This document shows, piece by piece, positions 42,426-50,318 of a stretch of DNA of 64,000 bases. Under the pieces are notes generated by a model. The model was not told the origin of the DNA. It made no database searches and was given only the letters and a program-made list of their open reading frames with translations. How positions within the stretch are numbered: position 1 is the first letter of the stretch; each line of letters starts with the position of its first letter. The DNA is from Stenotrophomonas maltophilia (GTDB lineage: Bacteria > Pseudomonadota > Gammaproteobacteria > Xanthomonadales > Xanthomonadaceae): assembly GCF_002799245.1 (NCBI RefSeq), contig NZ_NEQV01000001.1, forward strand, positions 1,199,033 to 1,263,032, given 5' to 3'. The translations under genes and the position numbers were made by a program.

Positions 42426-43589
42426 TCAGTCCGGGGAACGCAGGCGGGCCAGCAGGCTGACCAGCACGAACAACAGGGCAACGGCCACGCCGTTGTGGGC
42501 CACCGCCACTTCCAGCGGCAGTGCCAGCTTCACATTGAGGATGCCGAGGGTGACCTGCAGCACCAGCAGCGCGATCAGCGCGCTGGCCCAGCCGCGCATG
42601 CTCGGCAGGCGGAACAGGCGCACGCCCAGCCACACCAGGTAGACGGCCACCACCACCGCGAACATGCGGTGCGCCATCTGGATCGCGATACGCGACGCAC
42701 CATCCAGCACGCCGCCTTCATAGTCCACGCCGATGCCGCGCCACAGGGTGAAACCCTCGACGAAGTTGTGCTGCGGCCACCACTGGTTGGCACAGCGCGG
42801 GAAGTTGTCCAGCGAGGCGCTGCCGCCGCCGCAGGCCAGCGCCGCGTAGTTGGCACTGACCCAACCGCCCAGCGCGATCTGGGTGACCAGCACCGCCACG
42901 CCGATGCGCAGCAGCCACTTCAACTTCGGCGCTTCGGCCAGGGTGATCGGCATATGCGTGGCACGCCACGCCATCCACACCAGCAGCGCGAACATCAGCA
43001 TGCCGCCCAGCAGGTGGCCCATCACCACGATGGGCTTGAGCAGCAGGGTCACCGTCCACATGCCCAGCAGGGCCTGGAAGATCACGACCGCCAGGGTCAG
43101 CAACGCAGCGCGCGCCAGGTCGATGTTGCTCCAGCGCAACGCGGCGATCAGCAGTATCGCCTCGCCTATCAGCGCCAACGCGCTGGCGGTGCCGTGCCAG
43201 CCCATCATGTACAGCGGTATGCCGGCGGCCACCAGCACGCAGGCGGTCACCACCGCCGTGCTTCCGAATCGCCGCTTGCGCGTGGCCAGCAGCGCCAGGG
43301 TCAGGATCTCGATACCCAGCGCGCCGGCCAGGAAGCGGTGCACCTGCTCACGCCAGGCCTTGTGCGTTTCCAGCGGGCGGATCTCCGCCGCCGGGTGGCC
43401 GATGGTCTCTTCCACATGCTGCGGCCAGGTGGCCTGGCCATAGCAGGTCGGCCAGTCCGGGCAGCTCAGGCCGGCATCGGACAGGCGAACGAAGGCGCCG
43501 AACATGATCGTGCTGGCGGTCATGATCATGGCGAACCACGCCAGGCGGTGGAAATTGCGGTGCAGCGCCGGACGCGCGGAAAGGCTCAT
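42426..43589 (-). CDS. ctaA: Heme A synthase
   Basis: A 387-residue CtaA/Cox15 protein that oxidises the heme O methyl group to formyl, making heme A. Eight membrane helices show two-fold symmetry. Conserved heme-ligand histidines appear in [21 protein letters not shown] and [11 protein letters not shown] for the first half, and in [13 protein letters not shown] and IQMAHRMFA for the second. A Cys pair ([15 protein letters not shown]) matches the extracytoplasmic disulphide. I chose ATG 43589 over a TTG one codon earlier. It lies 10 bases after the 43600 gene. Confidence 0.95.
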   Translation of the reverse strand: MSLSARPALHRNFHRLAWFAMIMTASTIMFGAFVRLSDAGLSCPDWPTCYGQATWPQHVEETIGHPAAEIRPLETHKAWREQVHRFLAGALGIEILTLALLATRKRRFGSTAVVTACVLVAAGIPLYMMGWHGTASALALIGEAILLIAALRWSNIDLARAALLTLAVVIFQALLGMWTVTLLLKPIVVMGHLLGGMLMFALLVWMAWRATHMPITLAEAPKLKWLLRIGVAVLVTQIALGGWVSANYAALACGGGSASLDNFPRCANQWWPQHNFVEGFTLWRGIGVDYEGGVLDGASRIAIQMAHRMFAVVVAVYLVWLGVRLFRLPSMRGWASALIALLVLQVTLGILNVKLALPLEVAVAHNGVAVALLFVLVSLLARLRSPD

Positions 43590-43599
43590 CAAACGGGAC

Positions 43600-44169
43600 T
43601 CACTTCAGTTTCAGCAACGTGGCCATGTCCTTGCGCAGGCCACCGAGGTCGGAGCCCGGGGCATGGCGCATGATCACGAAGCCGTTCGGATCGATCACGT
43701 AGACCGGCAGTCCCGCCGGATCGTCGACGCCCGGCAACGCCGCGCGCAGGGCTGGCGACGGAGCCAGCGGCCGCAGCGCGGGCAGCGAGGCGATCGACGC
43801 CGGTGGCGTACCCAGCCACAGGATCTCGACATTATCGGCGTTATGGCCGAACAGCTGCCACACCTTGCCCAGCCCCTGCGACAAAGTGACGCACTGCGCG
43901 TCGCAGGCGCCGGGCGGGGCGACCAGCAGGCGCCAGGTGCGGGCCTCGGGGTTCCAGGGGTAGGGCTGGCCGCTGGCCAGGGTCGGTGCCTGCTGGCGCA
44001 GATCGACGGGCGGCTTCAGCAGCTGTCCGGCATTGCGATGCCCGGTCGGCTGCCAGCCGGAGAAACGCAATATCGCGGCCAGCGCCATCGCCCCGAAGAA
44101 CACGGCAAACAGCAGCACCAGGGTCCGGCGGCCGGAGCCGCGCGCCTGCGGGGACGTAGCAGTGTTCAT
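43600..44169 (-). CDS. Cytochrome oxidase assembly-associated membrane protein
   Basis: A 189-residue protein with one N-terminal membrane helix (about residues 16-36, TLVLLFAVFFGAMALAAILRF) and a periplasmic thioredoxin-like domain. The segment WRLLVAPPGACDAQCVTLSQGL has a CxxxC pair like Sco-type copper chaperones, and LPVYVIDPNGFVIMRHAPG matches the thioredoxin C-terminal part. It lies between surf1 and ctaA, where Xanthomonads carry this gene, so a role in copper or heme delivery to oxidase is likely but not shown. Confidence 0.75.
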   Translation of the reverse strand: MNTATSPQARGSGRRTLVLLFAVFFGAMALAAILRFSGWQPTGHRNAGQLLKPPVDLRQQAPTLASGQPYPWNPEARTWRLLVAPPGACDAQCVTLSQGLGKVWQLFGHNADNVEILWLGTPPASIASLPALRPLAPSPALRAALPGVDDPAGLPVYVIDPNGFVIMRHAPGSDLGGLRKDMATLLKLK

Positions 44170-44206
44170 GCGGGGTATTTTCTCATGGTTGGGTAGGGGA
44201 TGCGGG

Positions 44207-44270
44207 TGTAGTGCCCCGGTGGTGCCCGACCTTGGTCGGGGAAGAACGCCGACCAAGGCCGGCAGCTACC
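44207..44270. repeat. Divergent SMAG pair (GGTGCCCGACC / GCCGACCAAGGCCGGC)
   Basis: GTAG at 44207 precedes GTGCCCGACC...GGTCGGGGA; a second copy ending CCGGCAGCTAC follows. It fills the 110-base gap between surf1 and the Sco-like gene. Confidence 0.65.
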
Positions 44271-44279
44271 GAGCCCTGG

Positions 44280-44987
44280 TCAACGACGTCTCCTGCGCCA
44301 TTCCAGCACCACGGCCACCACCAGCACGGTCAGGGCCAGCCCGAACCACTGCACGGCGTAGCCCAGGTGGCGCTGCGGCGGCAGCGTGTTCGGCAGCAGG
44401 TCCAGGTCGCGCTCGTCGCCGAACGGCAGTGCCGGGTCCAGTCGCAGGACCCGCTCGGGCAGCGCGGGCAGGCCAAGCGCTGCCGCCAGGCCCTCGGCCG
44501 GCAACCGGCTGGCCAGCCAGCGCCCGGCTTCACCGGTGCCGGAGAACGACGGGCCCAGTACCAGCCCCGCCGACGGCGGCGGCGCCAGCAGCCCGCGCAC
44601 CGCCACCGGCGAAGGCGGCGCCGGGACGTCCGGCAGCGTGCGATCCGGCGGCAGCGCGCGCCAGCCCAGATCGACCAGCAGCACGCTGCCTTCGTCACTG
44701 CGGAACGGGCGGTAGATCTTTACGCCGGCACGGCCGTGCCGGGTCTGGTTGTCGAGCAGCACGACACCGGGCAGGAAGCGACCGTGATCGGCCACACCGT
44801 GCAATGCGCCGGGGGCTGCCAGGGCCAACGCCAGCGGCAGCGCCTGTGCCACAGCTGGCCCCTGCGCATCCAACATTGCCTGTTTGGCATGCATGCGCTG
44901 CAGCTGCCACAGCCCCAATGCAGTGAAACCGGCCATCGCCAGCACGGCCAGCAGCCATCCAATCACGCGTGTGTGCTGGCGCATCAT
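44280..44987 (-). CDS. SURF1 family cytochrome oxidase assembly protein
   Basis: A 235-residue SURF1 homologue with one membrane helix at each end. VIGWLLAVLAMAGFTALGLWQLQRMHAKQAML carries the SURF1 signature near the N-terminus, and HLGYAVQWFGLALTVLVVAVVLEWRRRRR closes the protein. The middle periplasmic loop includes VLLVDLGWRALPP, also conserved. SURF1 helps insert heme A into subunit I. Two adjacent ATGs (44987, 44984) could start it. It runs in the same direction as the other cta genes and is divergent from the DUF2909 gene. Confidence 0.9.
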   Translation of the reverse strand: MMRQHTRVIGWLLAVLAMAGFTALGLWQLQRMHAKQAMLDAQGPAVAQALPLALALAAPGALHGVADHGRFLPGVVLLDNQTRHGRAGVKIYRPFRSDEGSVLLVDLGWRALPPDRTLPDVPAPPSPVAVRGLLAPPPSAGLVLGPSFSGTGEAGRWLASRLPAEGLAAALGLPALPERVLRLDPALPFGDERDLDLLPNTLPPQRHLGYAVQWFGLALTVLVVAVVLEWRRRRR

Positions 44988-45044
44988 GACAAGTCCGCGC
45001 AAACGCGGTCAGATAGGCGCATCCACCCTGCCCTCGAGCCGCGC

Positions 45045-45263
45045 ATGAGTGATTCGCTGAAGACCCTGCTGGTAATCGCGTTTCTGATCGTCATCGTCTG
45101 GAATCTGGGCGCCGGCCTGTATTACCTGCTGGTCGACCGCGGCCAGACCAAGCGCACGGTCAACGCACTGACACGCCGCATCTCGGTGTCGGTAGCGTTG
45201 ATCCTGCTGGTGATCGTGAGCATCTACATGGGCTGGATCAAGCCGCACGGCATCGGCGGCTGA
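45045..45263 (+). CDS. Twin transmembrane protein, DUF2909
   Basis: A 72-residue protein with two membrane helices (TLLVIAFLIVIVWNLGAGLYYLLV and ISVSVALILLVIVSIYMGWI) joined by a basic loop (DRGQTKRTVNALTRR). This matches the DUF2909 family found beside surf1/ctaE in many proteobacteria. It is the only gene of the oxidase cluster on the plus strand, divergent from surf1 and convergent with ctaE. Its role is unknown; oxidase assembly is inferred from conserved position. Confidence 0.85.
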   Translation: MSDSLKTLLVIAFLIVIVWNLGAGLYYLLVDRGQTKRTVNALTRRISVSVALILLVIVSIYMGWIKPHGIGG

Positions 45264-45283
45264 AGCCACCGCTGCCTGCGTGG

Positions 45284-46159
45284 TCAAAGCACGTAGACGA
45301 ACAGGAACAGCATCAGCCACACCACATCGACGAAGTGCCAGTACCACGCGGCGGCTTCAAAACCGAAATGGTTGTCGCGGGTGAAGTGCCCCTTGGCCGA
45401 ACGCAGCCACATCACGACCAGCATGATCGTGCCCAGCAGCACATGCGCGCCGTGGAAGCCGGTCAGCATGAAGAATGTCGAACCATAGATGCCCGAGCCG
45501 AGCGTCAGGTTCAGTTCCTTGTAGGCGTGCAGGTATTCCTCTGCCTGCAGGGTCAGGAAGCCCAGGCCGAGCACCACGGTCAGGCCCAGCCAGATGAGCA
45601 GCTGACGGCGGTTGCCGGCCTTCAGCGCGTGGTGGGCGATGGTCAGGGTTACGCCGGAGGTGAGCAGGATCAGCGTATTGATCAGCGGCAGGCCCCAGGC
45701 CGGGATGGTCTGGAACGCACCACCGATCGCCGCCGGGCCATTGGTCGGCCATCCGGCGGAATAGCCCTGCCAGAGCAGCTCGTTGGTCATCACCCCGCGG
45801 CCTTCGCCGCTCAGCCACGACAGGCCGAGATTGCGGGTGTAGAACAGCGCGCCGAAGAAGGCACCGAAGAACATCACTTCGGAGAAGATGAACCAGATCA
45901 TCCCCATCCGGAACGAGCCATCGACCTGGTGGTTGTAGTTGCCGGCCTGCGATTCGCGCACCACGTCGCTGAACCACCAGAACAGTGTCAGCACCAGCAT
46001 CGCGACGCCGATGTAGAACGTCCAGCGCCCCCAGCTGGCATCGTTGAGCCAGCTGGCCACGCCCACCATGGTCACCATCATCGCGATGGAGCCCACGAAT
46101 GGCCATTTGCTCTGGGCCGGTACGAAGTACACGTTGGCGTCGGTCGGTGTCTGGGCCAT
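45284..46159 (-). CDS. ctaE: Cytochrome c oxidase subunit III
   Basis: A 291-residue subunit III with seven membrane helices. Signatures are DGSFRMGMIWFIFSEVMFFGAFFGALFY, LLINTLILLTSGVTLTIAHHAL, FFMLTGFHGAHVLLGTIML and the terminal FEAAAWYWHFVDVVWLMLFLFVYVL. The Glu in FIFSEVMFF is the conserved proton-related residue. The start is ATG 46159 (MAQTPTDANVYFVPAQ). It lies 13 bases after ctaG in the operon. Confidence 0.97.
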   Translation of the reverse strand: MAQTPTDANVYFVPAQSKWPFVGSIAMMVTMVGVASWLNDASWGRWTFYIGVAMLVLTLFWWFSDVVRESQAGNYNHQVDGSFRMGMIWFIFSEVMFFGAFFGALFYTRNLGLSWLSGEGRGVMTNELLWQGYSAGWPTNGPAAIGGAFQTIPAWGLPLINTLILLTSGVTLTIAHHALKAGNRRQLLIWLGLTVVLGLGFLTLQAEEYLHAYKELNLTLGSGIYGSTFFMLTGFHGAHVLLGTIMLVVMWLRSAKGHFTRDNHFGFEAAAWYWHFVDVVWLMLFLFVYVL

Positions 46160-46172
46160 GTCGGTATCCGGG

Positions 46173-46763
46173 TCAGGGTGCGGCGTGCGCGCCATCCGAG
46201 GTGGCGGCCGGAGCCAGCCGATCGGACAACGCGTCGTTGCGGTAGAAGGTGTAGGACAAGGTGATCGTCCTGATTTCCGGCGGCAGGTCCGGATCGACGA
46301 TGAAGCGCACCGGCATGTCGCGCTTCTCGCCGGCCTGCAGCGTCTGCGCGGTGAAACAGAAGCACTCGGTCTTGCTGAAGAAGCCCGATGCACGCGCTGG
46401 CGCCACCGAAGGCACCGCGCTGCCCACGACGGCCTGGGTGCTGTCGTTGCGGGCGAAGTACAGCGCCTCGTTGAGCTCGCCGGGTACCACGTCCATGGTC
46501 AGCTGTTCGGGATGGAACGACCAGGGCAGGCGCGAATTGACGCCCCCGTCGAACTCCACCCGCACGGTGCGCTTGCCAGCTGCCGCGCCGGCACTGGCTT
46601 CACCACCGGGGCCGCGCTCCAGGCGCACGCCGAACACCTTCTCGCAGGCGATGCGGTACAGCGGCACCAGTGAGAACGTCAGCAGGAACACCGCCACCGC
46701 CACGCCGATCAGGCGCGGCAGCCCGGAACTGGGTGACGGCGTGCTGGCCGGCGCCTCGCTCAT
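46173..46763 (-). CDS. ctaG: Cytochrome c oxidase assembly protein CtaG/Cox11
   Basis: A 196-residue copper chaperone that delivers Cu(I) to the CuB site of subunit I. It has one N-terminal membrane helix (about residues 17-38, [27 protein letters not shown]) and a periplasmic immunoglobulin-like domain. The copper motif is [12 protein letters not shown], with the paired cysteines CFC. Also conserved is [19 protein letters not shown]. The start codon overlaps the stop of the small upstream gene (ATGA). Confidence 0.95.
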   Translation of the reverse strand: MSEAPASTPSPSSGLPRLIGVAVAVFLLTFSLVPLYRIACEKVFGVRLERGPGGEASAGAAAGKRTVRVEFDGGVNSRLPWSFHPEQLTMDVVPGELNEALYFARNDSTQAVVGSAVPSVAPARASGFFSKTECFCFTAQTLQAGEKRDMPVRFIVDPDLPPEIRTITLSYTFYRNDALSDRLAPAATSDGAHAAP

Positions 46764-46966
46764 CGGCCGACCACCCCGCTGAGAATGAAGCCGACGTAGA
46801 CCAGCACCGCGATGCCACCGACCCACATCGCCGTACGCCTGGCGCGGCGGCGCTGCTGCTCGACGCCGTGGCCTTCGCTGTTGTGGAGCCGGGCCATGCC
46901 CGGCTGCTTCTCGCCAGTCGAGCCTGGCTCGACTCTGCCGATCGGGAGCGGGCTCTCGTTATGCAT
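46760..46966 (-). CDS. Small cytochrome oxidase assembly membrane protein (start uncertain)
   Basis: A 68-residue frame whose C-terminal part, [30 protein letters not shown], is a basic patch plus one helix. This matches the very small single-helix protein usually found between ctaD and ctaG. The N-terminal 35 residues are encoded by two palindromic repeats (about 46882-46908 and 46916-46935), which is odd. Either the repeats have been absorbed in frame, or translation starts at the ATG at 46897 (45 residues), which itself lies in a repeat loop. The stop overlaps ctaG by four bases. Confidence 0.65.
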   Translation of the reverse strand: MHNESPLPIGRVEPGSTGEKQPGMARLHNSEGHGVEQQRRRARRTAMWVGGIAVLVYVGFILSGVVGR

Positions 46967-46974
46967 GCGCCACC

Positions 46975-48582
46975 TCAATGCGTGATGTCGTCATGTGCCA
47001 GATCCCCCGGCCGGATGGTCGGCGGCGTCGTAAAGGTGTGCGACGGCACCGGCGACGGCAGCGTCCACTCCAGGCCGCGCGCGCCCTCCCAGCTGCGTGC
47101 CTCGGCCTTTTCGCCGTTACGCAGCGAGGACAGCAGGATCGCCGCCATCATGAACGGGGTGACGAACATGCCGAACGCACCGATCGAGCTGATCAGGTTC
47201 CAGTCGGCGAAGGCCACGCTGTAATCGGGGATGCGGCGCGGCATGCCGGCCAGGCCGAGGAAGTGCTGCGGGAAGAACAGCAGGTTGACGAACACGATCG
47301 ACCACCAGAAGTGCACCTTGGCCCACTTCTCGCTGTACATGCGCCCGGTCCACTTCGGCCACCAGTAGTACACCGCGGCGATCAGCGCGAAGACCGCGCC
47401 GGTCACCAGCACGTAGTGGAAGTGGGCGACCACGAAATAGGTGTCGTGGTACTGGAAGTCGGCGGCGACGATCGCCAGCATCAGGCCGGAGAAGCCACCG
47501 ATGGTGAACAGGATGACGAACGCCACCGACCACAGCATCGGCGCCTCGAACGTCAACGAGCCACGCCACATCGTGCTGACCCAGTTGAACACCTTCACCC
47601 CGGTCGGAATCGAGATCAGCATGGTGGCGAACATGAAGTAGATCTCGCCGCCCAGCGGCATGCCCACGGTGAACATGTGGTGGGCCCAGACGATGAACGA
47701 CAGGAAGGCGATCGCGGCCGTGGCGTACACCATCGCCTGGTAGCCGAACAGCGGCTTGCGGCTGAAGGTGGGGATGATCTCACTGACCACGCCGAAGGCG
47801 GGCAGGATCATGATGTAGACCTCGGGATGGCCGAAGAACCAGAAGATGTGCTGGAACATCACCGGGTCACCGCCACCGGCGGCGTTGAAGAAGCTGGTGC
47901 CGAAGAACTTGTCGGTCAGCAGCATGGTCACCGCACCGGCCAGCACCGGCATCACCGCGATCAGCAGGAATGCGGTGATCAGCCAGGCCCAGCAGAAGAT
48001 CGGCATCTTCAGCAGGTCGATGCCCGGCGCACGCATGTTGAGCACGGTGGCGATGATGTTGATCGCGCCCATGATCGAGCTGATGCCGGCCACATGGATG
48101 GCGAACACGGTAAAGGCGACGTTGTAGCCGCCCTGCAGCGACAGCGGCGGGTACAGCGTCCAGCCGCCTGCCGGTGCGCCGCCGGGCAGCAGGAAGGTCA
48201 GCAGCAGCAGGCTGAAGGCCACCGGCAGCAACCAGAACGACCAGTTGTTCATGCGCGGCAGCGCCATGTCCGGCGCGCCGATCTGCAGCGGGATCATCCA
48301 GTTGGCCAGGCCGACGAAGGCCGGCATCACGCCACCGAAGATCATCACCAGCGCATGCACCGTTGTCAGCTGGTTGAACACCTCCGGCCGGATGAACTGG
48401 ATGCCGGGCTGGGCAAGCTCAAGCCGGATCAGCACGCTCATGAAAGCGCCGATGACGAACATGATGAAGCTGAAACCCAGGTAAAGCGTGCCGATGTCCT
48501 TGTGGTTGGTCGAGAAGAACCAACGCTCGAAGAAGCTCTGGTGGTGATGGTGATCGTCGTGCCCAACTGCCGAGTGCGCCAT
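46975..48582 (-). CDS. ctaD: Cytochrome c oxidase subunit I
   Basis: A 535-residue subunit I with twelve helices, containing heme a and the heme a3-CuB centre. Heme a ligand His is in TTVHALVMIFGGVMPAF. The CuB His and cross-linked Tyr lie in WFFGHPEVYIMILP, two more CuB His in IVWAHHMFTVGM, and heme a3/a ligands in DTYFVVAHFHYVL. The start is ATG 48582 with a His-rich N-terminus. The gene follows ctaC and precedes the small assembly gene by 8 bases. Confidence 0.98.
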   Translation of the reverse strand: MAHSAVGHDDHHHHQSFFERWFFSTNHKDIGTLYLGFSFIMFVIGAFMSVLIRLELAQPGIQFIRPEVFNQLTTVHALVMIFGGVMPAFVGLANWMIPLQIGAPDMALPRMNNWSFWLLPVAFSLLLLTFLLPGGAPAGGWTLYPPLSLQGGYNVAFTVFAIHVAGISSIMGAINIIATVLNMRAPGIDLLKMPIFCWAWLITAFLLIAVMPVLAGAVTMLLTDKFFGTSFFNAAGGGDPVMFQHIFWFFGHPEVYIMILPAFGVVSEIIPTFSRKPLFGYQAMVYATAAIAFLSFIVWAHHMFTVGMPLGGEIYFMFATMLISIPTGVKVFNWVSTMWRGSLTFEAPMLWSVAFVILFTIGGFSGLMLAIVAADFQYHDTYFVVAHFHYVLVTGAVFALIAAVYYWWPKWTGRMYSEKWAKVHFWWSIVFVNLLFFPQHFLGLAGMPRRIPDYSVAFADWNLISSIGAFGMFVTPFMMAAILLSSLRNGEKAEARSWEGARGLEWTLPSPVPSHTFTTPPTIRPGDLAHDDITH

Positions 48583-48641
48583 TGCAAAACACCTCTCAGA
48601 ATCGGTTGTCACCACGGCCGCTGGCGGCCGCGGGCTTTACA

Positions 48642-49595
48642 TCACGCTCCGCTGGCTGCGCTGGCAGGCGCGCCGCCGGCGTCAGCAGCGGCAGGCGCAG
48701 CAGGTGCCTCGCCCGTCGGTGCAGCCGGTTCGGCAGGTGCCGCAGGCGTTGCCGGCGCGGCGGGCGGCGCCGGCTTGCGCTGCGCCAACCACTGCTTGAA
48801 TTCTTCCTTGGACACCGCCTCGACCACGATCGGCATGAAGCCGTGGTCCTTGCCGCACAGCTCGGCGCACTGGCCGCGATAGACGCCGGGCTGCTCGATG
48901 CTGGTCCAGGCCTCGTTGATGAAACCGGGGATGGCGTCCTGCTTCCAGCCCAGCGCCGGCACCCACCAGGCATGGATCACATCATCGGAGGTGATGACGA
49001 AGCGCACCTTGGTATCGACCGGCAGCACCAGGCGGTTGTCCACGTCCAGCAGGTAGTGCGGGTGGCTTTCGCGCGTCGGCACCTTGCCACTCTGCCGCAT
49101 GCGGTCGGACTCGCGGTCCAGTCGGCTGGTGAAGGTGACGTTCTCGCCGAGATATTCGTACTTCCACATCCACTGGTAGCCGGTGACCTTCACCGTCATT
49201 TCGGCATCGCGGGTGTCGTACATCTTGATCAGGTTGGCCGTGGCCGGCCACGCCATCACGATCAGGATGATCACCGGGATCACCGTCCAGATCACCTCGG
49301 CCTTGGTGTTGTGGCTGAAGGTAGCGGCGACCGCGCCCTTGGATTTGCGGAACTTGAAGATGGCGTAGGCCATCGCGCCGAACACGATCACGCCGATCAC
49401 CGTGCAGATGATCAACGAGAGGTTGTTCGATTCCCAGGCCAGGCGCGAGGTCTGGGTCACCCCCTTGCCCATGTTCAGCTGCCACGGCTTGGGATCGGCC
49501 GCCTGGGCCCAGGCCAACGCCGGAATCAGTCCCCCGGCCACCATGGCGGCGACCGCTGCAACGCACTTCGTGCCCCACCTGCTGCTTTGCTTCAT
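48642..49595 (-). CDS. ctaC: Cytochrome c oxidase subunit II
   Basis: A 317-residue subunit II with a signal peptide (cleavage near LAWAQ), two membrane helices and a periplasmic CuA domain. The CuA ligands are in GVYRGQCAELCGKDHGFMPI (Cys, Glu, Cys, His, Met) plus the upstream His in SDDVIHAWWVP. VTGYQWMWKYEY is the aromatic electron-entry region. A Pro/Ala-rich tail of about 45 residues (PAPPAAPATPAAPAEP) follows the CuA domain and is longer than usual; there is no cytochrome c domain. Oxidation of cytochrome c is expected. Confidence 0.97.
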   Translation of the reverse strand: MKQSSRWGTKCVAAVAAMVAGGLIPALAWAQAADPKPWQLNMGKGVTQTSRLAWESNNLSLIICTVIGVIVFGAMAYAIFKFRKSKGAVAATFSHNTKAEVIWTVIPVIILIVMAWPATANLIKMYDTRDAEMTVKVTGYQWMWKYEYLGENVTFTSRLDRESDRMRQSGKVPTRESHPHYLLDVDNRLVLPVDTKVRFVITSDDVIHAWWVPALGWKQDAIPGFINEAWTSIEQPGVYRGQCAELCGKDHGFMPIVVEAVSKEEFKQWLAQRKPAPPAAPATPAAPAEPAAPTGEAPAAPAAADAGGAPASAASGA

Positions 49596-49606
49596 TGCCT
49601 AGACCC

Positions 49607-50083
49607 TTAGCGTCGTCGGTTGCCGCCATCGCTGGCGGCGAGCAAGCTTTCAAGTGTCTCTGCGAGCGTCTGGCGTTCGGCCGGCGCGAGGAAACTCCCC
49701 ACCTCCACCTGCCGACCGCTGGATGCCAGCCGGACCCTCTCATCGTCGGTGAGCAGGCGCACCCAGTGGGGGTGGGCCCGGAACACCGGCGATCCACCGG
49801 GTACGGGGATGACCTCCACGTACGCCGGCACTACCCGGATCTCCTCCTGCCGTTCACCGCTGCGCCACAAGGCACGCAGCGCCGCCGCCAGCACCAGGCT
49901 GTACAGCAGCGCGAACAGGGGGGCGAATGCATTGCCGGCCAACCACCCGAGGGCGGACACCAGCCACATCGCACCCGTCAACACGGTGAACAACAGGACG
50001 AACTGCCGGGCATCGAGCGCCCGTGGGGGACGCAGCCGCAGCTGCGTACCTGACCCATCCGGAGCTGGAAGCACCTCGATCAT
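49607..50083 (-). CDS. DUF2244 family membrane protein
   Basis: A 158-residue protein with two membrane helices (about residues 27-45 and 50-70, FVLLFTVLTGAMWLVSALGWLAGNAFAPLFALLYSLVLAAAL) and a C-terminal hydrophilic domain matching DUF2244: FRAHPHWVRLL, GRQVEVGSFLAPAERQTLAETLESLLA. The family often sits next to cox genes, as here, 11 bases upstream of ctaC in the same direction. Function unknown. I chose ATG 50083 (MIEVLPAPDG); its ribosome binding site is weak. Confidence 0.85.
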   Translation of the reverse strand: MIEVLPAPDGSGTQLRLRPPRALDARQFVLLFTVLTGAMWLVSALGWLAGNAFAPLFALLYSLVLAAALRALWRSGERQEEIRVVPAYVEVIPVPGGSPVFRAHPHWVRLLTDDERVRLASSGRQVEVGSFLAPAERQTLAETLESLLAASDGGNRRR

Positions 50084-50318
50084 GTCGCAACCGCGTTCCT
50101 GCCGCGGGAAACGTCTCGATGGTAGCCCCGCCCTCTCGCCGGTAGCAAGGGTGCATTCACACTTTTTCCCATGCTGCAACACAGCATGAGGTCGGCGGCA
50201 CGAATGACGAATTCAGCACAAATGCTGTCGAGCTTGCTGAACACGCTGAATCCACCACTGTTAGGGGCTATCAGCCCTTCATCAAGGTGGCTGCGAGGCA
50301 CTTCCGGAAGGCGCAAAA

